A stretch of DNA of 64,000 nucleotides from Aquanectria penicillioides (lineage: Eukaryota > Ascomycota > Sordariomycetes > Hypocreales > Nectriaceae). The position numbers and the translations under genes were made by a program. Below are positions 38,738 through 52,080 of the stretch, one piece after another. The notes below the pieces were generated by a model. That model was not told where the DNA came from and made no database searches. It worked only from the letters and a program-made list of their open reading frames with translations. Every line of letters starts with the position of its first letter. The first letter of the stretch is position 1. The stretch is taken from the NCBI GenBank assembly GCA_003415625.1, contig PYIU01000005.1:315001-379000 (forward strand), written 5' to 3'.

Positions 38738-39164
38738 ATGACCGGCCGCCATAAGCCCATTCGTCTTCCTCCCCTCAAGACTCTGCGCGTGCATGACCCC
38801 AAGCGTGCCCCGGAGAACCCATGCATTGCCATCATGTCTAGCGTCCTCGGTACGTTTTCTCTCTCCCCGCTGACGTCAGGATGGTTGTGCTGTGAGCTCA
38901 AGGGGAACTCCCAAAAACACTCACACATACACATCTATGGCCTGACAATGGAAGTTGGGAAATGAAACCTGCTAACCACTTTTTGCCGATCCAACAGCCT
39001 GCTGGGCTTCCGCCGGCTACAACGCCACCGGTTGCGCCGCCATCGAGAACCAGCTGCGCACATGCATGGACGGCCCTCCCACGCCTCCCGCCAAGCCCAA
39101 CACCATCAACTACCACTTGTCGCGCATGCAGAAGTTTATGACCAGCCCGAGGAAGCAGAGGTAA
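38738..39164 (+). CDS. MRP10: Mitochondrial small-subunit ribosomal protein Mrp10 (mS37)
   Basis: Exons 38738-38849 and 38998-39164 encode 92 residues. It carries the twin CX9C (CHCH) motif exactly: C29-x9-C39 and C50-x9-C60 (CIAIMSSVLAC; CAAIENQLRTC). The N-terminus has the Mrp10-type PIRLPPLKTLRV and the C-terminus has NTINYHLSRM. CHCH proteins of this kind enter mitochondria through the Mia40 disulphide relay. Mrp10 then passes on to the matrix and joins the mitoribosomal small subunit. The intron sits just before the second cysteine. Confidence 0.93.
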
Positions 39165-40635
39165 GGGACGACGGTCACCAATCTGTTTTAGAGTCTTAGA
39201 GGGGACGACGCACGAAATGGATTGGGTTGGGAGAGGGGAAGACGAGGCGGGGTTCCGTCTCGGAATGTTACGATGATGGCACGCCTTTGGAAGCCGTGGT
39301 GGAGAAAAGATGGGAAGGAATAGAGAACGGAATGAGATGCATGCATACGTTGGGCGTTGGAAGAACGACTGCCCTGCTTGAGAGGGAACAAAATACTTGT
39401 ACAACATCGCCCGGATGTGACCCGGGAAACGACGACGTGGAAGTTTACATTTAGCGCTGTACAATACCAAGAAAAAACCCTCCAAATGACAACTCATGCA
39501 ATTTATTTCCTCTGTGACGTTACTGGTCAACATCAAGTACCCGCTACACAACATGTGGATGTGCATGTTGGCACCAAGAAATGAGGTTCAGAATACACAA
39601 CACATAAAACATCACAGTTCGCTCGAGGCAGGATTGGCACACATGGTTCAGTTCAAGTGCTTGCATTTCTTTTCTCTTACTTTCTGCAAGACAGCGTTCT
39701 CAAATCCGCTGGACCATCCGCTGAATGTCCACATCTTCTGTTCCTCACTGACGGGCCCGCCCATGGTAGGCAAGCCCCTCTGCACAATTCCCAGTCCTTC
39801 TTCTACACCCACCCAACATATAGAGAAACGAAGACGATCAACTCGAGGTCCCAAAGAAAAATAAAGCACAAGTATCAGTAACAACAAGGCAAACAGTAAA
39901 AATAAAAATAAAAAAAGAAGAACCGCAAGAAGAATAAGTACGTGCTCCCCAGTAGCTACGCCCCCAATCTTGACAATAGCGCCATATCCCATGAAGTAGT
40001 GGTAAAAAGAATAGCAGAGGCAATGATTTCGATCCCTGAATGAACGCAACGAGAAAATAGAATAGTAAGTCAATCCGGCCCAAGAAAAAGAAAAAAAAAC
40101 AAGTCGCGGTACAAGCTCCAATCAAGATTCTCACCATGATTGCTATGCCCAAAAAAAAAGAGCAGAAACCCGGAAAATGATAAATCTCCCAGTCTCCTGA
40201 AGATGGTCGTCGAAGGCCGAATAGAGCATCATCGACGCCAGGTCCATATGCAATGATGGGCGCAAGAACCAAGAGGTGCGGCGTTAAATATCGCCAGGAA
40301 CCCAAGAAAAGACTCGTTGAAAAAGAAAGGCGCGAAAGAGCGGCTCGAGTGGGCGTTGATATCAAACGCATGTAAAGTCGGTATAAAGATATACTTCAAA
40401 AATTGGTGCAAGTCGCTGCCATGTCGTGTCTATATGATTGATGCCGCTCGCTCATACGCCCTCGATCATTCGTTATCGTGCCTTAGATCATATTCGAAGA
40501 AATAAAGATGAATGTTCCATGCGCCGAAAATGCGTATGATCCATGGGTATCCCCAGCAAAATGCACAATGCTCAAATCCCTTCTCCCCTGAGAGACACCC
40601 ATCCCTGAGCAGGGAATGGGCATGATATTGGGCTT
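39165..40635. other. Convergent intergenic region between MRP10 and CDC24
   Basis: 1.47 kb holding the 3' ends of both genes. A hydrophobic open frame (39838-40371, minus) lies in the probable CDC24 3' untranslated region. It has no conserved motif and its hydrophobicity follows from A/T runs, so it is not called. Confidence 0.55.
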
Positions 40636-43600
40636 TTAGGAGGTGTCGCCAACGCAGAAGAGCTCTATCTCTCCGACGCCACCAGCGTACATATTCCTCA
40701 TACCCTCTCGCCATTCCAAAAAGGCAATCTGGATGTCGTCGTCGCTCTCCAGAGTCACAAAATCACCATCCTCGTCACGATACCGCAGCTTCAGCAAACC
40801 CTTGCCGATACTGCTGCTCGTAAAGCGTGCGAGCTTGGCATCGATTCGGTCGATGAGAGATTGGAATGTGATGTTGAAAGCCACGACAAGGGTAACATAG
40901 TTACCCGTCTCGCAGTTGACACGCACCTTGAGCTGGGTGGGCAAGGGCAGGTCGGGAGTGGCCAGGGGAGCCGCCATCGGAGCGACCAGTGATGCTGATG
41001 GCGGCGGAGGCACCCCAGCTCCGGTTCCCAACGCGGGAGAGACCGTCCGTGAGTTGGCCGCAACGGGGTCGACGCGCAGCGGGTTTCCGCCTGGGTTGGG
41101 AGTGTTTCCGCGGGAATAAACTGGCTGTGTGGGGAAGTGAGCCATTGTGCCTCCGAGGCTTCCCGAGTGCTGGTGCATGCGCTCGCGCTGCGCGCCGGGA
41201 CTGTTTGTGTGAGATCGGATGGGCATCTCGTTCCTTGGAGATCCGGTATGGGTCCGAGGTACGTGGCTGTCGTGGCCGGGATGAAGGTGCTGCGGGATAC
41301 CAGGCACAGCTGGGATGTTGCCTTGGCTCGGCTGTCGGGTTCGCGGCATGCCGGGGCCGTTGATGTCGGGAGTGCTGTAGGAGCGACTCCTCTGCTGCTG
41401 CGCCGCCGTCTGGCTCTGAGAAGCCATCGCTGGAAGTGAGGGTCCCCTGGGGTTTCGTCCATTCATAATGTGAGGGTTGGGAGAGCTGCCATCACGGGAT
41501 GGGGCACGGGGCATAGCAGGAGCGGTGTATCGGTTGTTGTCCTCCCAAGGCGGTTGCGGTGTGCCAGACTTGGAGAAGCCGTAGTTGGGCGTGGAGAACA
41601 TTCCGCTAGTAGTGCTGGTTCGAGATGACGCAGGGGATTCGGCGACTGGCGAGAAGTAGCTGTCACCTACCCAAGCACCAGGCGAGTGAGCCCCAGAGGT
41701 CTGGGTCTGGAGGCTGAGCGGAGCCGGCGGCGCTGGCATGGGGAATCGTGGCGGAGGGGCCCGGACCATGCCGGCCAGGGACTGAGAGCTCTCGCCAGTT
41801 CCCGCTCTGGCGCGCAGGTTGTTACTGGAGGCCGTTCGCGGCATGGCCCCTGCCATTGGGTGAGTGGGTATGGGGTATTGAGCCGGGGCCGTTGCTGGGC
41901 CGTAGTCATCGTCGTCGTCCTCCTCCTCTTGCTGCAGATATGGGTTCTCCAGGCCGCCAGCTTGGTCTCTAGTCCAGGTGAAGTCGGGGGCGGCGCCTTC
42001 CGAGTTGATCGAGGCACGTGGAGCATTATCCTTCCTCTGGGTCTCGAGTCCAGCAGCCCACTTCTTCATCATCTCCTCGTTCAAGAACTTGATGGTGAAG
42101 TTCTCGACACCGGGGTCACCCTTCCACCAAATCTGAACACTGTGGGATCCTGCGAGCCGTTAGCAAAAGTAAGAGACCTGAGAGTTGTATCAAAACTAAC
42201 CAGGTTTTGATAGGGACACAATGTCAGTAACGTTAGTCATGAAAATCCGTCCTTTCAGTTGCAGTTTGGCCGCCCTATTCCTCGCCCTTGGGAGTTGAGA
42301 CTTTGTCTTGTCCTTCTTCTCTTTACCCTTAGCTGGAGAGATTTCCTTGCAGCAGAGGAGGATACACTCGAATAAGTAAATTTCATACTGCGTCAGATGT
42401 TAGCATTAGCAAGAGCCCGGGGTTTTGAGGGAGTTTGAACATACATCCTTCTCTTGGTCATTTTTGCCGGTGATGACGCCATAAACGCCATGCAACAGGA
42501 GTTTTCCAAATTGCTCAACTTTGTGGCTCTTCCAGTCGTCTACTCGGCCAACAAGGTCCTCCAGGGCCTCGTCGAGAAGGTCTCGGTTGACGGCCTCATT
42601 TGCCTTCTTCAAAACTCGTTCAGCGGCCTCGCAGCCTGCAATCAAGTCCGCCTTGGTCTCTTCATCCTCTGTCTTTTTGATCAAATCCTGTGCAGATGTG
42701 AGCTGGCTGCCTCATGAAGCGCAACTGTGAGATAATAACAAACCTTGAGTAAAAGTGGGTACTTCACCAACCGCTGCATGGGCTTCAGCAAGAAACCATC
42801 GAGTGTGTTGAAGTCAGCGGCGACAGGATGCTCCGAGAGCTGAATCTTGTCAAAGACCTGGTTAGCGATCTGGGCAGCCTTGCGCTGGTTGGCGATAAAA
42901 GGCTGGTAAATGTCGAATGCATCTTCGTACATGACAAAAGGCGCACCCCATTGCTGATTCGCTGTTGTCATTGAGTTCGTGGTTTCGACTCGAATCAGGA
43001 AACGGCGCTGGAAATCCAAAATGGCGTTAATGTTGAGGAAGATTTGGTGAACAACATCGCCAGTGATGGCCCCCTTCTCTTCCAGGCTTTTCTTGAGGTC
43101 GTGCAAGTTTTCCAAATCCTGGACATATTTGCGCTCAGTGTCGACCAACTCTCTCACGATGTGGTCTCGGTAGGTCATTTGTGAGCCGGTCACGGGTTCG
43201 GCTGGTGCTTCATCGGGGTATGGCGCCAGCTGCATAAGATAGCCGCGTTGTTCGGCGAGGTCAAGTACATAGTTTACGACTTGGCATACCTGGGTGGTGG
43301 GGGTGGTCAGCAGATGCCAGAAGTGCAGGGCGATTCGAGGCGACAGGCGCTTAGTGGCATGTCAAACACGTACCTTGACCAAACCAGTGGTGTCGTTGCC
43401 CATCAAATCAGTGATGACGAAGCTTTCGCTGGGGGGGACTTTGAGCTCCTTCATGCAAGCCTGTACAAATTTGAAGATGGCAATCTTGGACTTCTTGGCC
43501 TCGTTTGCATTGACATCTTCAACCCTGAGCTCTTCGGCGGGCCGTAGAGAATTGTAGATAGTGAGGAGGGGGTAACCCAAGCGAAACAGATTCCAGAGGG

Positions 43601-43946
43601 GATCGACGGGGTCGAGAGGATCCAGTTGGTCGAGGAAGGGTTCAAAGTTGGGCACCTGGGCGAGTCGCTGCTTGAGAGAGATGCAGATCTGGTACAGAGA
43701 GCGAGAGGCATCGGCCTTTTGGTTGATAATGTTGGCCGTAGCAAGGACAGGCCCGCCATTTTGGGGGATGGCGGTGGTAGCGCTCGTGAGCGAACTCAGG
43801 GACGCGGTAGAGCCAGAGACGGCTGTCGCGCCCGAGAGTTGGCTGGCGCGCGGCGCATGGTTCATGCTGTTCTGTAGGCCGCCGAATCCGTTGGAGTTTG
43901 GGAAGACCGGGGCCGTGTTCTGTCGTAGTAGCGGGGCATGAGCCAT
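40636..43946 (-). CDS. CDC24: Cdc42 guanine-nucleotide exchange factor Cdc24
   Basis: Exons, in coding order, 43946-43374, 43289-42744, 42687-42445, 42387-42201 and 42149-40636 encode 1020 residues. Order of domains: a Cdc24-type calponin-like region (about 90-215, YQICISLKQRL... to VVNYVLDLAEQRGYL); a DH exchange domain from about 231 (YRDHIVRELVDTERKYVQDL) with LLKPMQRLVKYPLLLK near its end; a PH domain (about 430-570); a long Pro/Ser/Gly-rich disordered stretch; and a C-terminal PB1 domain (about 920-1018) with the acidic motif YRDEDGDFVTLESDDDIQIAF. Cdc24 activates Cdc42 at polarity sites, and its PB1 domain binds the scaffold Bem1 (BemA). In filamentous fungi this controls hyphal tip growth and Nox complexes. 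All four introns are GT-AG and restore frame. Confidence 0.95.
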
Positions 43947-46900
43947 CGCCTTTACTCCATCCGCTGTGATGGTTGTTGGAGGTGAGAACGAGAGCCGGCG
44001 CGGGGGGTTGGGTTGGGAGGGCTAGGGAGCCTCGAGATCGAAGTCGCAGTGCGAGGCAGAAGAGATTCGGATATCCCGTCGAGGGAGGCTATCAATCTTG
44101 TTCGGTATTGAGTCTAGAGCGGTTCAGTGTCCGTTAGACTTCTTGCGGCGGTGAATGTCTAGACGGTTCCTCTCTTCTAGGAGGCGGCGAGCGGCTTGGG
44201 GGGGGCGGGTAGTGGACGGCGTCGGTCAGGCCAGGACACGGGCGGCGCAGAGGAGGCGGGAGTGGTGAGATGGAGGCGGACTGCGACTCTATGCTAAAGT
44301 CGCGGATTGGATCGAATGGCCGTCGCTGTCGTCGTCGGTGGCGGGGAGCGATGAGCGGCGTAGACAAAGTTGAGATTGACGTCTCAACCAGGCGGTGGAG
44401 CGGTTCGAGGGAGAGAAGCGGATCCGAAAGACGCTAACAGCGGTGGCAAGGCAGGACGAAGCTGGGTCGAACTGATAGAGCAGAGGAAGGGCGTCGAAGG
44501 CCTCGCGGGGATTGAAAATGGCGGGGTCGGAGGGCTTTAGAACGACGAGAAGCGCTGGACGCGACTCTAAACTCCTGAAGGCCGTGATACGGGGGGGACG
44601 AGGCTGATGGAGGAGGCGGCGGTCGGGAGAAGGAGAGTTGATTGATGAGTGGGAGGGAACGGAGGAGAGAAGTGGGCAGCGGAGGTACAGTCGTCGAGGT
44701 ACAGTACGTACCGAAGCTTGGGTACAGTACACACTGGAGTTAGGCGGGCAGCAATCAGCGTAGCGGGGGACGCTGGGGTACTTTGCAAGGCAGTACTGGC
44801 GGGCAATTGTAGCGGAGACAAAGGAATTTTGCCAAAAAAAGAAGAATAGCAACAAGGCTCAAAACACAGAGACGGGGCGAAGCGTCAAATGGAAAGTTAC
44901 CAATGATTTCTGCATCTTCCCGCAGTTTCTTTAGGATAATTTCGTCTTCATTGCAGTGTCTTGCGCCGGGGTCTCTCCCGCATGTCTCTGTCTCTTCAGA
45001 CTGATTACCTATATCAAGGCCATGGATGATGGGTGCGCGCGCTGTCGGCAGAAGCTGAAGCAGCTGCAACGAGCTGCAGCGAGCTAGGTACGGCTCCCAC
45101 AGGGCCCACGGCGGCGCAAACACCCGCTGAAGGCGCTGCAGCGGAGGTACGCCTAGCCAAAGTACCCTAGGACCCCATCGTCCAGCTGGTACGTGTGGCC
45201 TTGGGCATTGACTGCGAGATGGGTGGGATTGACTGTTTCAAATTAGCCCGGGCCCACACCATCCCGCAAGCGGCCTAGTTCCGCGTCGCCTCCCCGGTGG
45301 CCGTGTGGACCCCAGGATCGCTCTCCCAGTCTTTTTCCTCCCGGCGGTTGTCTCTCATTGATGAAAGGGCTCAAGGGACTCGTCCGGCTTCAGGGTGACA
45401 AATTATTACATGTACCATATCCTACGCCGACGCATGCGCACATACATACTGACAAACGGGGTCGCTCGAGAAAGTTGCTTTTTCTTGCTTCTTCTTTTTT
45501 TTTTTTTTCCTGTTACGGCATTCTATACGACGCAGGTGCTCGCTAAAGTGGTTGCGCCAGCACGCGCTCAGGGCTCATGGCTCAGGTTTGTACTATGTAT
45601 GCACGCGATTCATGGCTTGGTTTATAGACTCAGGGCGCACGAGGCAGGGCAGGGGTATGCTATAGAGCGAGTGAGTAAGTGAGAAGAAGAAAATAAAATA
45701 CGGAGGATGGGAAGAAGGACGAAAGAAGGTGTGAAGGCTCATGAAAATGGATAGCAGCTGGACGGATGGGGGTGGCATGGCCATGGACGGATGGAGACAG
45801 CCTACGGGTGATGGGCGATGGCTTAAAGGGCTTGCAGCTCCCTTGGCTGAGGGGTGGCGTGGCGGACGGCCACAAGCGCCGAGCGCAGAAGCAAGTTTCC
45901 GGTTGTGTTTGTGCAATTGCACGCATTTGTACGCATCCGTCGGTCGTGGGAGGTGGTGGGATGGTCGAGGCAAATGGTCGGCCGGCCATGGCGAACGTAG
46001 TTGGCCATGTTTGCTCTGGTGGCGAAGGACATCAGGGCGCAAGCAAGGGACACCAATGATGAGGATGCCCTCCCTCAGTCGGCGTCAGACATGGCACCGA
46101 CCCGACATACATACCTACATACATACATACATACAAACCAACTCAAACCAAACGCGCGCGCGCTCTAGGTGTGTGTGTGCGTGTCGTGTGTATGTGTTGC
46201 GTCCATCATCCTCGCTATGTTGGCAGGCAACATATGTATGTCTTGGAACCTTGGGTTCAAATTGTCATTGTACGGGATGCCAGTCCCCTCTTCTTTACTC
46301 CGTACCTCAATTAACAACAAGCAGAACGAGTGAGCGAGTGAGTGTGCGAGCCAGGGTATGATACCGGTACTTGGCGCAGGTACTGTAAAAAGGTACCTAG
46401 GTTACCAGCATGTGCGTATGTGTGTCTAATGCCCTGTAGCCACTACATGCCCTGGAGCCCTCACTCGCCCCTGGGCGCTGCACATTCGCTCTCTTTGTTT
46501 CCTTTTTTCGTTTCCTTCCTTTCTTCTTCTTCGGGGTTTTCTTCTTGGCTGAGGTGTTTTAAATATACCACTGATACGTCACCGGCTGAAAATGCGTCGC
46601 ATCTCGCCGCGCTCCCCCTCGACATCCCACTTTGCATATCTTTGCTTTGCTTTGCTTCACTCCCCAACTCCCTAACTGATCAATTTCCCGTTTATCAGCT
46701 AGATACCACGGCCGCGGAGCACATACCATCTTCACTTCCCTTACGTTACTAATTGCCTATCGCGTTCGCTCTAACGCAACCTGTTCCCAGCTAGCACCTG
46801 CGGGTCTCCCACATCCCATCGCTATTCGTATGTGCTAAGTACTAATTTACCCATGCTAGCCATGTTCGCAATGCCATGCCATGCTTCCACGCCATGCTCA

Positions 46901-49900
46901 ATGCCCCATGCTCCCATTCCCGTGCCCTGTGCGGCGGCCATCCCGCGCCAGTTCAGCAGCGGCGTGCCTGTGCTTTTGCCTCCACTGTATCCGTATATCG
47001 TAGTAATAATCAAGGCTTGCCCAAACCTCTCCATGTCCATGGCCTCCACAGCAAGATCCAGTTTTCGTATGTGCTAGACGCGCTAGACAGGACATTCCAT
47101 CCTGCAGAGGGGCACGCTCCTCCAAGGGGACAAGGCACACGGGGGAGACGACGACGACGACGACGACGCGACTACGACTGCTCCGCACGACGACAGCGAA
47201 GATGATCACAACGCGAGACCCTTCCCCCTCCCCCTCTAACCCACCATCACCACAAGCCATGAGTCCCTGACACGGGTACCCCTGGATGACACTCCCACAG
47301 GACATGGTCTGTCTCGATCAACCTTCCGTCTCTCCCTCTTTCGTCCTGCTCCCGAAAGCCGAGAACTAGGTTGCCCAAGTCCCAAAGTTCAAGGAGCCAG
47401 TGGGGAGCGCGCACACCAGAGACACTCTCAGCGTTCCCGAAACACGACAAAAGCCCTACCAGATGCGGCCTATCAGCAAATGGGGATGTCGGGGGCTTCA
47501 ATGCCATAACACGCAAACAGAGGCTTTCGTCCAAGGCAGCTATCCGCGCACAAAATGACTTTCTCTCGCGATCCCATTCCCTCATGTCAGCCGCCTCCAA
47601 AGTGTAACCACCTCATAGCTTATGCGCAGCCAAACAACGCGTCCCTCCCCCCGCCGGCGGTTAACCACGTCCACGCCCAATCAATCAAGTCCAGAGGCCT
47701 ACGCCCAAGCCAACTCCTACCCTTGGTCCCGCGTTCCTCGTCCGAGAGCGAGGTCATCGGATATCCAAGTGGCTTTGGCTCAGCCCGCAGTCATGTACGC
47801 TGTACCCGCGTCCAACACACTTGCGGTGGTAGGCAGAGAACACATCTCCTCTCACCGTCGACCCGCTTGTCGCGGGAAGCCGGATATTCATTCTGTCTGT
47901 CTCCCAGCACTCTCGTCTCTCATCTCAGAGACTTGGCGGCGGCCAACAAACATGTCATGCGTAACACACACACACACACACACAAATGTACGTACACACC
48001 AGCTCTGCAGTAGTTTGCTTGTCTCAAAAGGGTCAAAGAGCTCCCCCTCTTCTTCCACCTTCCCAAACCCATGCACACGTAGAGTCGATAGGGTGCAGGT
48101 ACTACATCTAGCCCGGACGCAACGATCAGCGCCAGCGCCGCGGTGGGCTGCCGGGCTTGTGCGCATGACAACCCGGCCACTAGGTCTCCCCTGACATCAT
48201 CTCAGGGGGTGGGCGACTGTTGGCCCAAAGAAGGTTTCATGGAATCTTCGATGCAGGCCGCCGTGCTCAGAGGTGGCCCATCTTTTGCCTCTTTTTCGAA
48301 CTCTTGCCCGTTTGGCACCCCTTCCAACTCCCCCACCACCACTACTTTGGACGGGCTCTGTCCAAGTTGAGTCCACTCACACACACACACTCACTCACAT
48401 CCACTCACACACACACACTCACTCACATCCACACTCACACACAAACTCACACATGGACGGGTCTGAAACACTCGGGTCTATGCACAGGTCGGCCTGGATG
48501 GCACAAACCTCGCAACACCTCGCGTCAGTTGACAGGTTGCGGCTGCGGGCAGCGGGCTGGAAAGTAGATAGGTGCTCGACAATGGATACGTAGGCAAAGA
48601 GAGACCGACATTTCCATTATATGGAAAGGGGCGGAAGGGGGTCCCCTTTAGCGATATTGTTCAGCCTTAAAAGTTCTGGGACTCTGAAGCCTCTGAACCT
48701 GTATCCGTAAGCTTCTGGACTTCTAGGGCCATGCCGAGGATCTCAACCGCTGCCATTTCAGAAACACCATCCAGGGACACCCCAATGTGGCTGACCAGTG
48801 ACTGCGTGCTCTTTACAACATATCTGGGGAGCCACTGTCGATCATCGAGCCATACCCAGCCTGGGGCTGCGCCCAGACACAAGCCGGCTTGCTGACAATC
48901 TCACTTCCCACCGCCGCTTGTACGTACCGCGGGAACCACATGGCAGGGATCGGAACCTTCAAAGTAAATAGTGGCAATCTCCAGCGTAGCATCGTGCCAA
49001 TAGTCCTCGCGACGTTGTGCAACTCGAGCATAACTCCCGTTCGCCACTTCGGAGCTCGTATCCGCCGAGAGCCTCCCATGGTAGTGAGACTGCCGGTCCA
49101 CCTTTTCTATCTCCATCTATCTTTCAGTTGGACAATGACTCCCGACGCTCGGCTGAACTTTGCGTTAGATGCTGCGGGCTTGAGTCGTGGGCTGCTACGT
49201 CTTCGGATGGGTGTCAACCATGGAGTTGGCCGACGGGCCTAGGAAATCTCGCTCTACTCATGGACGGTGCTTTTTTTAAGAGGGGTTCGGTTTGTTTTCC
49301 TCGCTAGCATTTCTCTCCAATCATTGGTCTTGTTGTGCACGGTACGCGTATTGTCACCGGCATCGCTCGCAAGATGTGCCGAACAAGTTGTCAAGATGCG
49401 AACCCTAATCCTCAGCATCCAAGATCGGGACTATGCCAATCTATCATGTAGGGAGCCAAAGGATGGTTTCATCCTGACAGGGAAACTATTCATAGCTCTT
49501 TTCCCTCTGGGGATTAGGTAGTGTGTGCTGATTGACTGAATGCGGTTGAGCGGCGCCTTCAAGGTTTGGATTTGTCCGCTTTCGGATACCTGGAGGCGAT
49601 GCATCCGGTTTAGCATCCCGTGACCACGATCTATTTTGCTTCTAGAAGCCAGACCAAGGAACTTTATGACCACCGACGACCATGGGGAAAGGGTACCTGT
49701 CTATCAAGTCACTGTCAAGTTGGAGTGCAATGCGCAATGCGTCTTGTTAAGGGAACTTGGGGAGCTGGGAAACTGCAGTAGCCAAGGCAGAGTCTCCCGT
49801 AAATTGTCGGGGCACATGAGCCATTGCCGGGCATAGGATTAAACGCTTCCTTTTCCAGTGAGAAGCCGATCTGTCAAAAGACATGACACAATTCTTGGCA

Positions 49901-52080
49901 ACATGGCGCTCATGGAGGTGTGATCTCGTAGTCCTCGCATCGGTCTATTGTTCAAAAACGAATCCTCTGTGTGTCTATTGTTCGTTAATGCTTGCCCTTC
50001 CATATCCATGTTGCTTTGTAACAGATCTTCTGTGCATGATAGATGGTGCATTAGATATGTCAAACGCGGGCGTGGGTCTGTGCAAGTTTGAATCATAATC
50101 TGATACGCCGTGATATCTACAAATCATAGACGATGGTGAGTAACACAAATATCAAACTGAGCATGCCCTTTTTTTCAGAATCGAATTCTTTTTTGCGATT
50201 CTAGTTTGTTGTCTTTTGATTCTGTGATTTGATTCACAAGTTAGGATCAGGGTCTACTGAAAATGCGTATTAGTCAAGAGAAGCTTGAAGGACCTCGCCT
50301 CCGCTCCTTAAAGGTCAACCATGTCACATTTCATGTCCACTGTTTAGTTCCTATTAGGCGGCCCCAAGAAACTACCAATGGAATGTATCGGATAAGCCCA
50401 TTTCCGGATATCCTTGAAGCTCGACCCTTGGTAGAGGCGCTGAGTTGCAGCGTATACAGGCACCTTCTTTTACTCCAACTTCCCCGATATCGTCTATAAT
50501 GTGAGTTTCAGTCGATTATGCACTCTCTTATAAGACTAAGCTGCTTACGGACTTCAGGGGACCAAGATCTAGACAAGGCGCATTGTCAACTTAAGAGGGT
50601 GTTAGTTGTCAATGGGCCACGTGATCATGATATTCTGCTCTGGCAACATGTAGATGTGAGCCAAACTTGTACCTAGCAAGAAAGATGATTCGGTAATTTC
50701 TAGAGAGGGGGGGGTTAGGGGCTACTTCTATTACTTCGTTTCCGTGATTTGATTCATCTACTATAGACAACTTGTGATCACTTTCTTTTATCGATTAATT
50801 ACCGTCCACGAGCGTGATGGTATTGAGGTGAGGAACTCATAACAAGATCAACATAAAACTAGCCGATCATTTACCAACTTGGAGTGATGCGAGGAATTGC
50901 ACCAAATAAATTTCTCAAACTGGTGCTAGTTTGACCAATCAAACTTGGGTGAAGAGAAGACTATTTATTCCATCAACACCCTTTGCAAGGCGATGATGCC
51001 CGACGTTGATAATTGTTGGCTACCCGGGACCAAGATCAGAACGTCGGTGCAGAACTGTGGCGCCCCCATCGTCAGTGGCATGTTGATTGTGGCACCTGGC
51101 TGCGCTGAAGGGCTGAGGCTCTAGGTCTGGCCTAGCGGCCTCAATGCCGTTTGGGCGGTCTAGCCGCCTGTGAGCTGCCGGCAGGACAGCCCGCCAGGGC
51201 CTGAATCGGCGACAATTTAGCGGGCTGCCTTCAATCTCCACTCTGACAGGGCTCTTGCAGCAGCGCTATCTCCTCCCTACAAGGAGCCTTGCATGCCCCA
51301 GATCATCTTCGGCATTCGACGCCCGGCCTTCAGGAGGCAGGCTTGAACGAAGGTGCACAACCACGGTGCCGGATTCGGGCTGTGCTTGATAGGCAGAACT
51401 GCAGACTCGACATTTGCCTTCGGGCCCAAACCAAGGCGGATGATGCAGCAAGCAAAACAAACAGAATAGGCGAGAAAAAAAGAAAAAAGAAAAGAAAGAG
51501 AGGACCGGTAGTCGTGTCGCCCAGAGAAAGCCTCCCGTTTATCCGTCTTCCGGCTCTTGTCAAACAGTCATCCCGCCGCGCGCTAATATCAACCTATCAC
51601 CCACCATCGACCCGCCTGAAGCCAAGACCAGGCCCATTGTATGCTGTGCTGTACATGCTGCCTCCACTGGCTCTTGGCTCCATCCGAACGATCCATCCAA
51701 GCCCAATCCTAACCTCACCTCCATTGTTGGCTGTGTCACGCCTTGTTGACGCTCCCGTCATCGCCTTTTTCCCTACCCTCGTCGTCGCGCTTTCGACTTG
51801 CCAACCCCGACAGGGCCTCCCCTGGACGCGACTCGACTTCGGTAACCCATTTTCCGCCTGCTCAACCTCGCATTTCTGCCTCTTCCTGCCTTGGCGGCGC
51901 TCGTGCCCTTCTCACATCTCACATCTCTGTCTTTGCTCTGCTGATTTGCCTCCGGACCATACACACGCATCTCTCTCCACCTCCCGCCGACCCCTTGTCT
52001 CCCTCAAATCCTCTTCTTTTTTATTCCCCCTCATCGTTTCGAGCGTCGTTTCGTCTACAGGGGCCGCGAGCCTCGCAACC
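43947..52080. other. Large divergent intergenic region between CDC24 and fwd-1
   Basis: 8.1 kb with no supported gene. The part next to CDC24 (to about 45120) and the CT-rich part next to fwd-1 (about 51500-52080) look like promoters and long leaders. Between them are microsatellites (ACAT units near 46103-46135, GAC near 47145-47167, a CA/TCAC block at 48376-48451) and an AT-rich part near 50100-51000. Open frames show no domains. Confidence 0.5.
48376..48451. repeat. CA/TCAC compound tandem repeat
   Basis: A unit of roughly 38 bp (CA run, then CTCACTCACATCCACT) occurs twice in succession with a degenerate third piece. It lies in gene-free DNA and is minisatellite-like. Confidence 0.75.

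Noticed and set aside
39838..40371. Hydrophobic 177-codon frame as a membrane protein
   Set aside because: Its Phe/Leu richness derives from A/T homopolymers in the CDC24 3' flank; there are no conserved motifs and no supporting splice sites.
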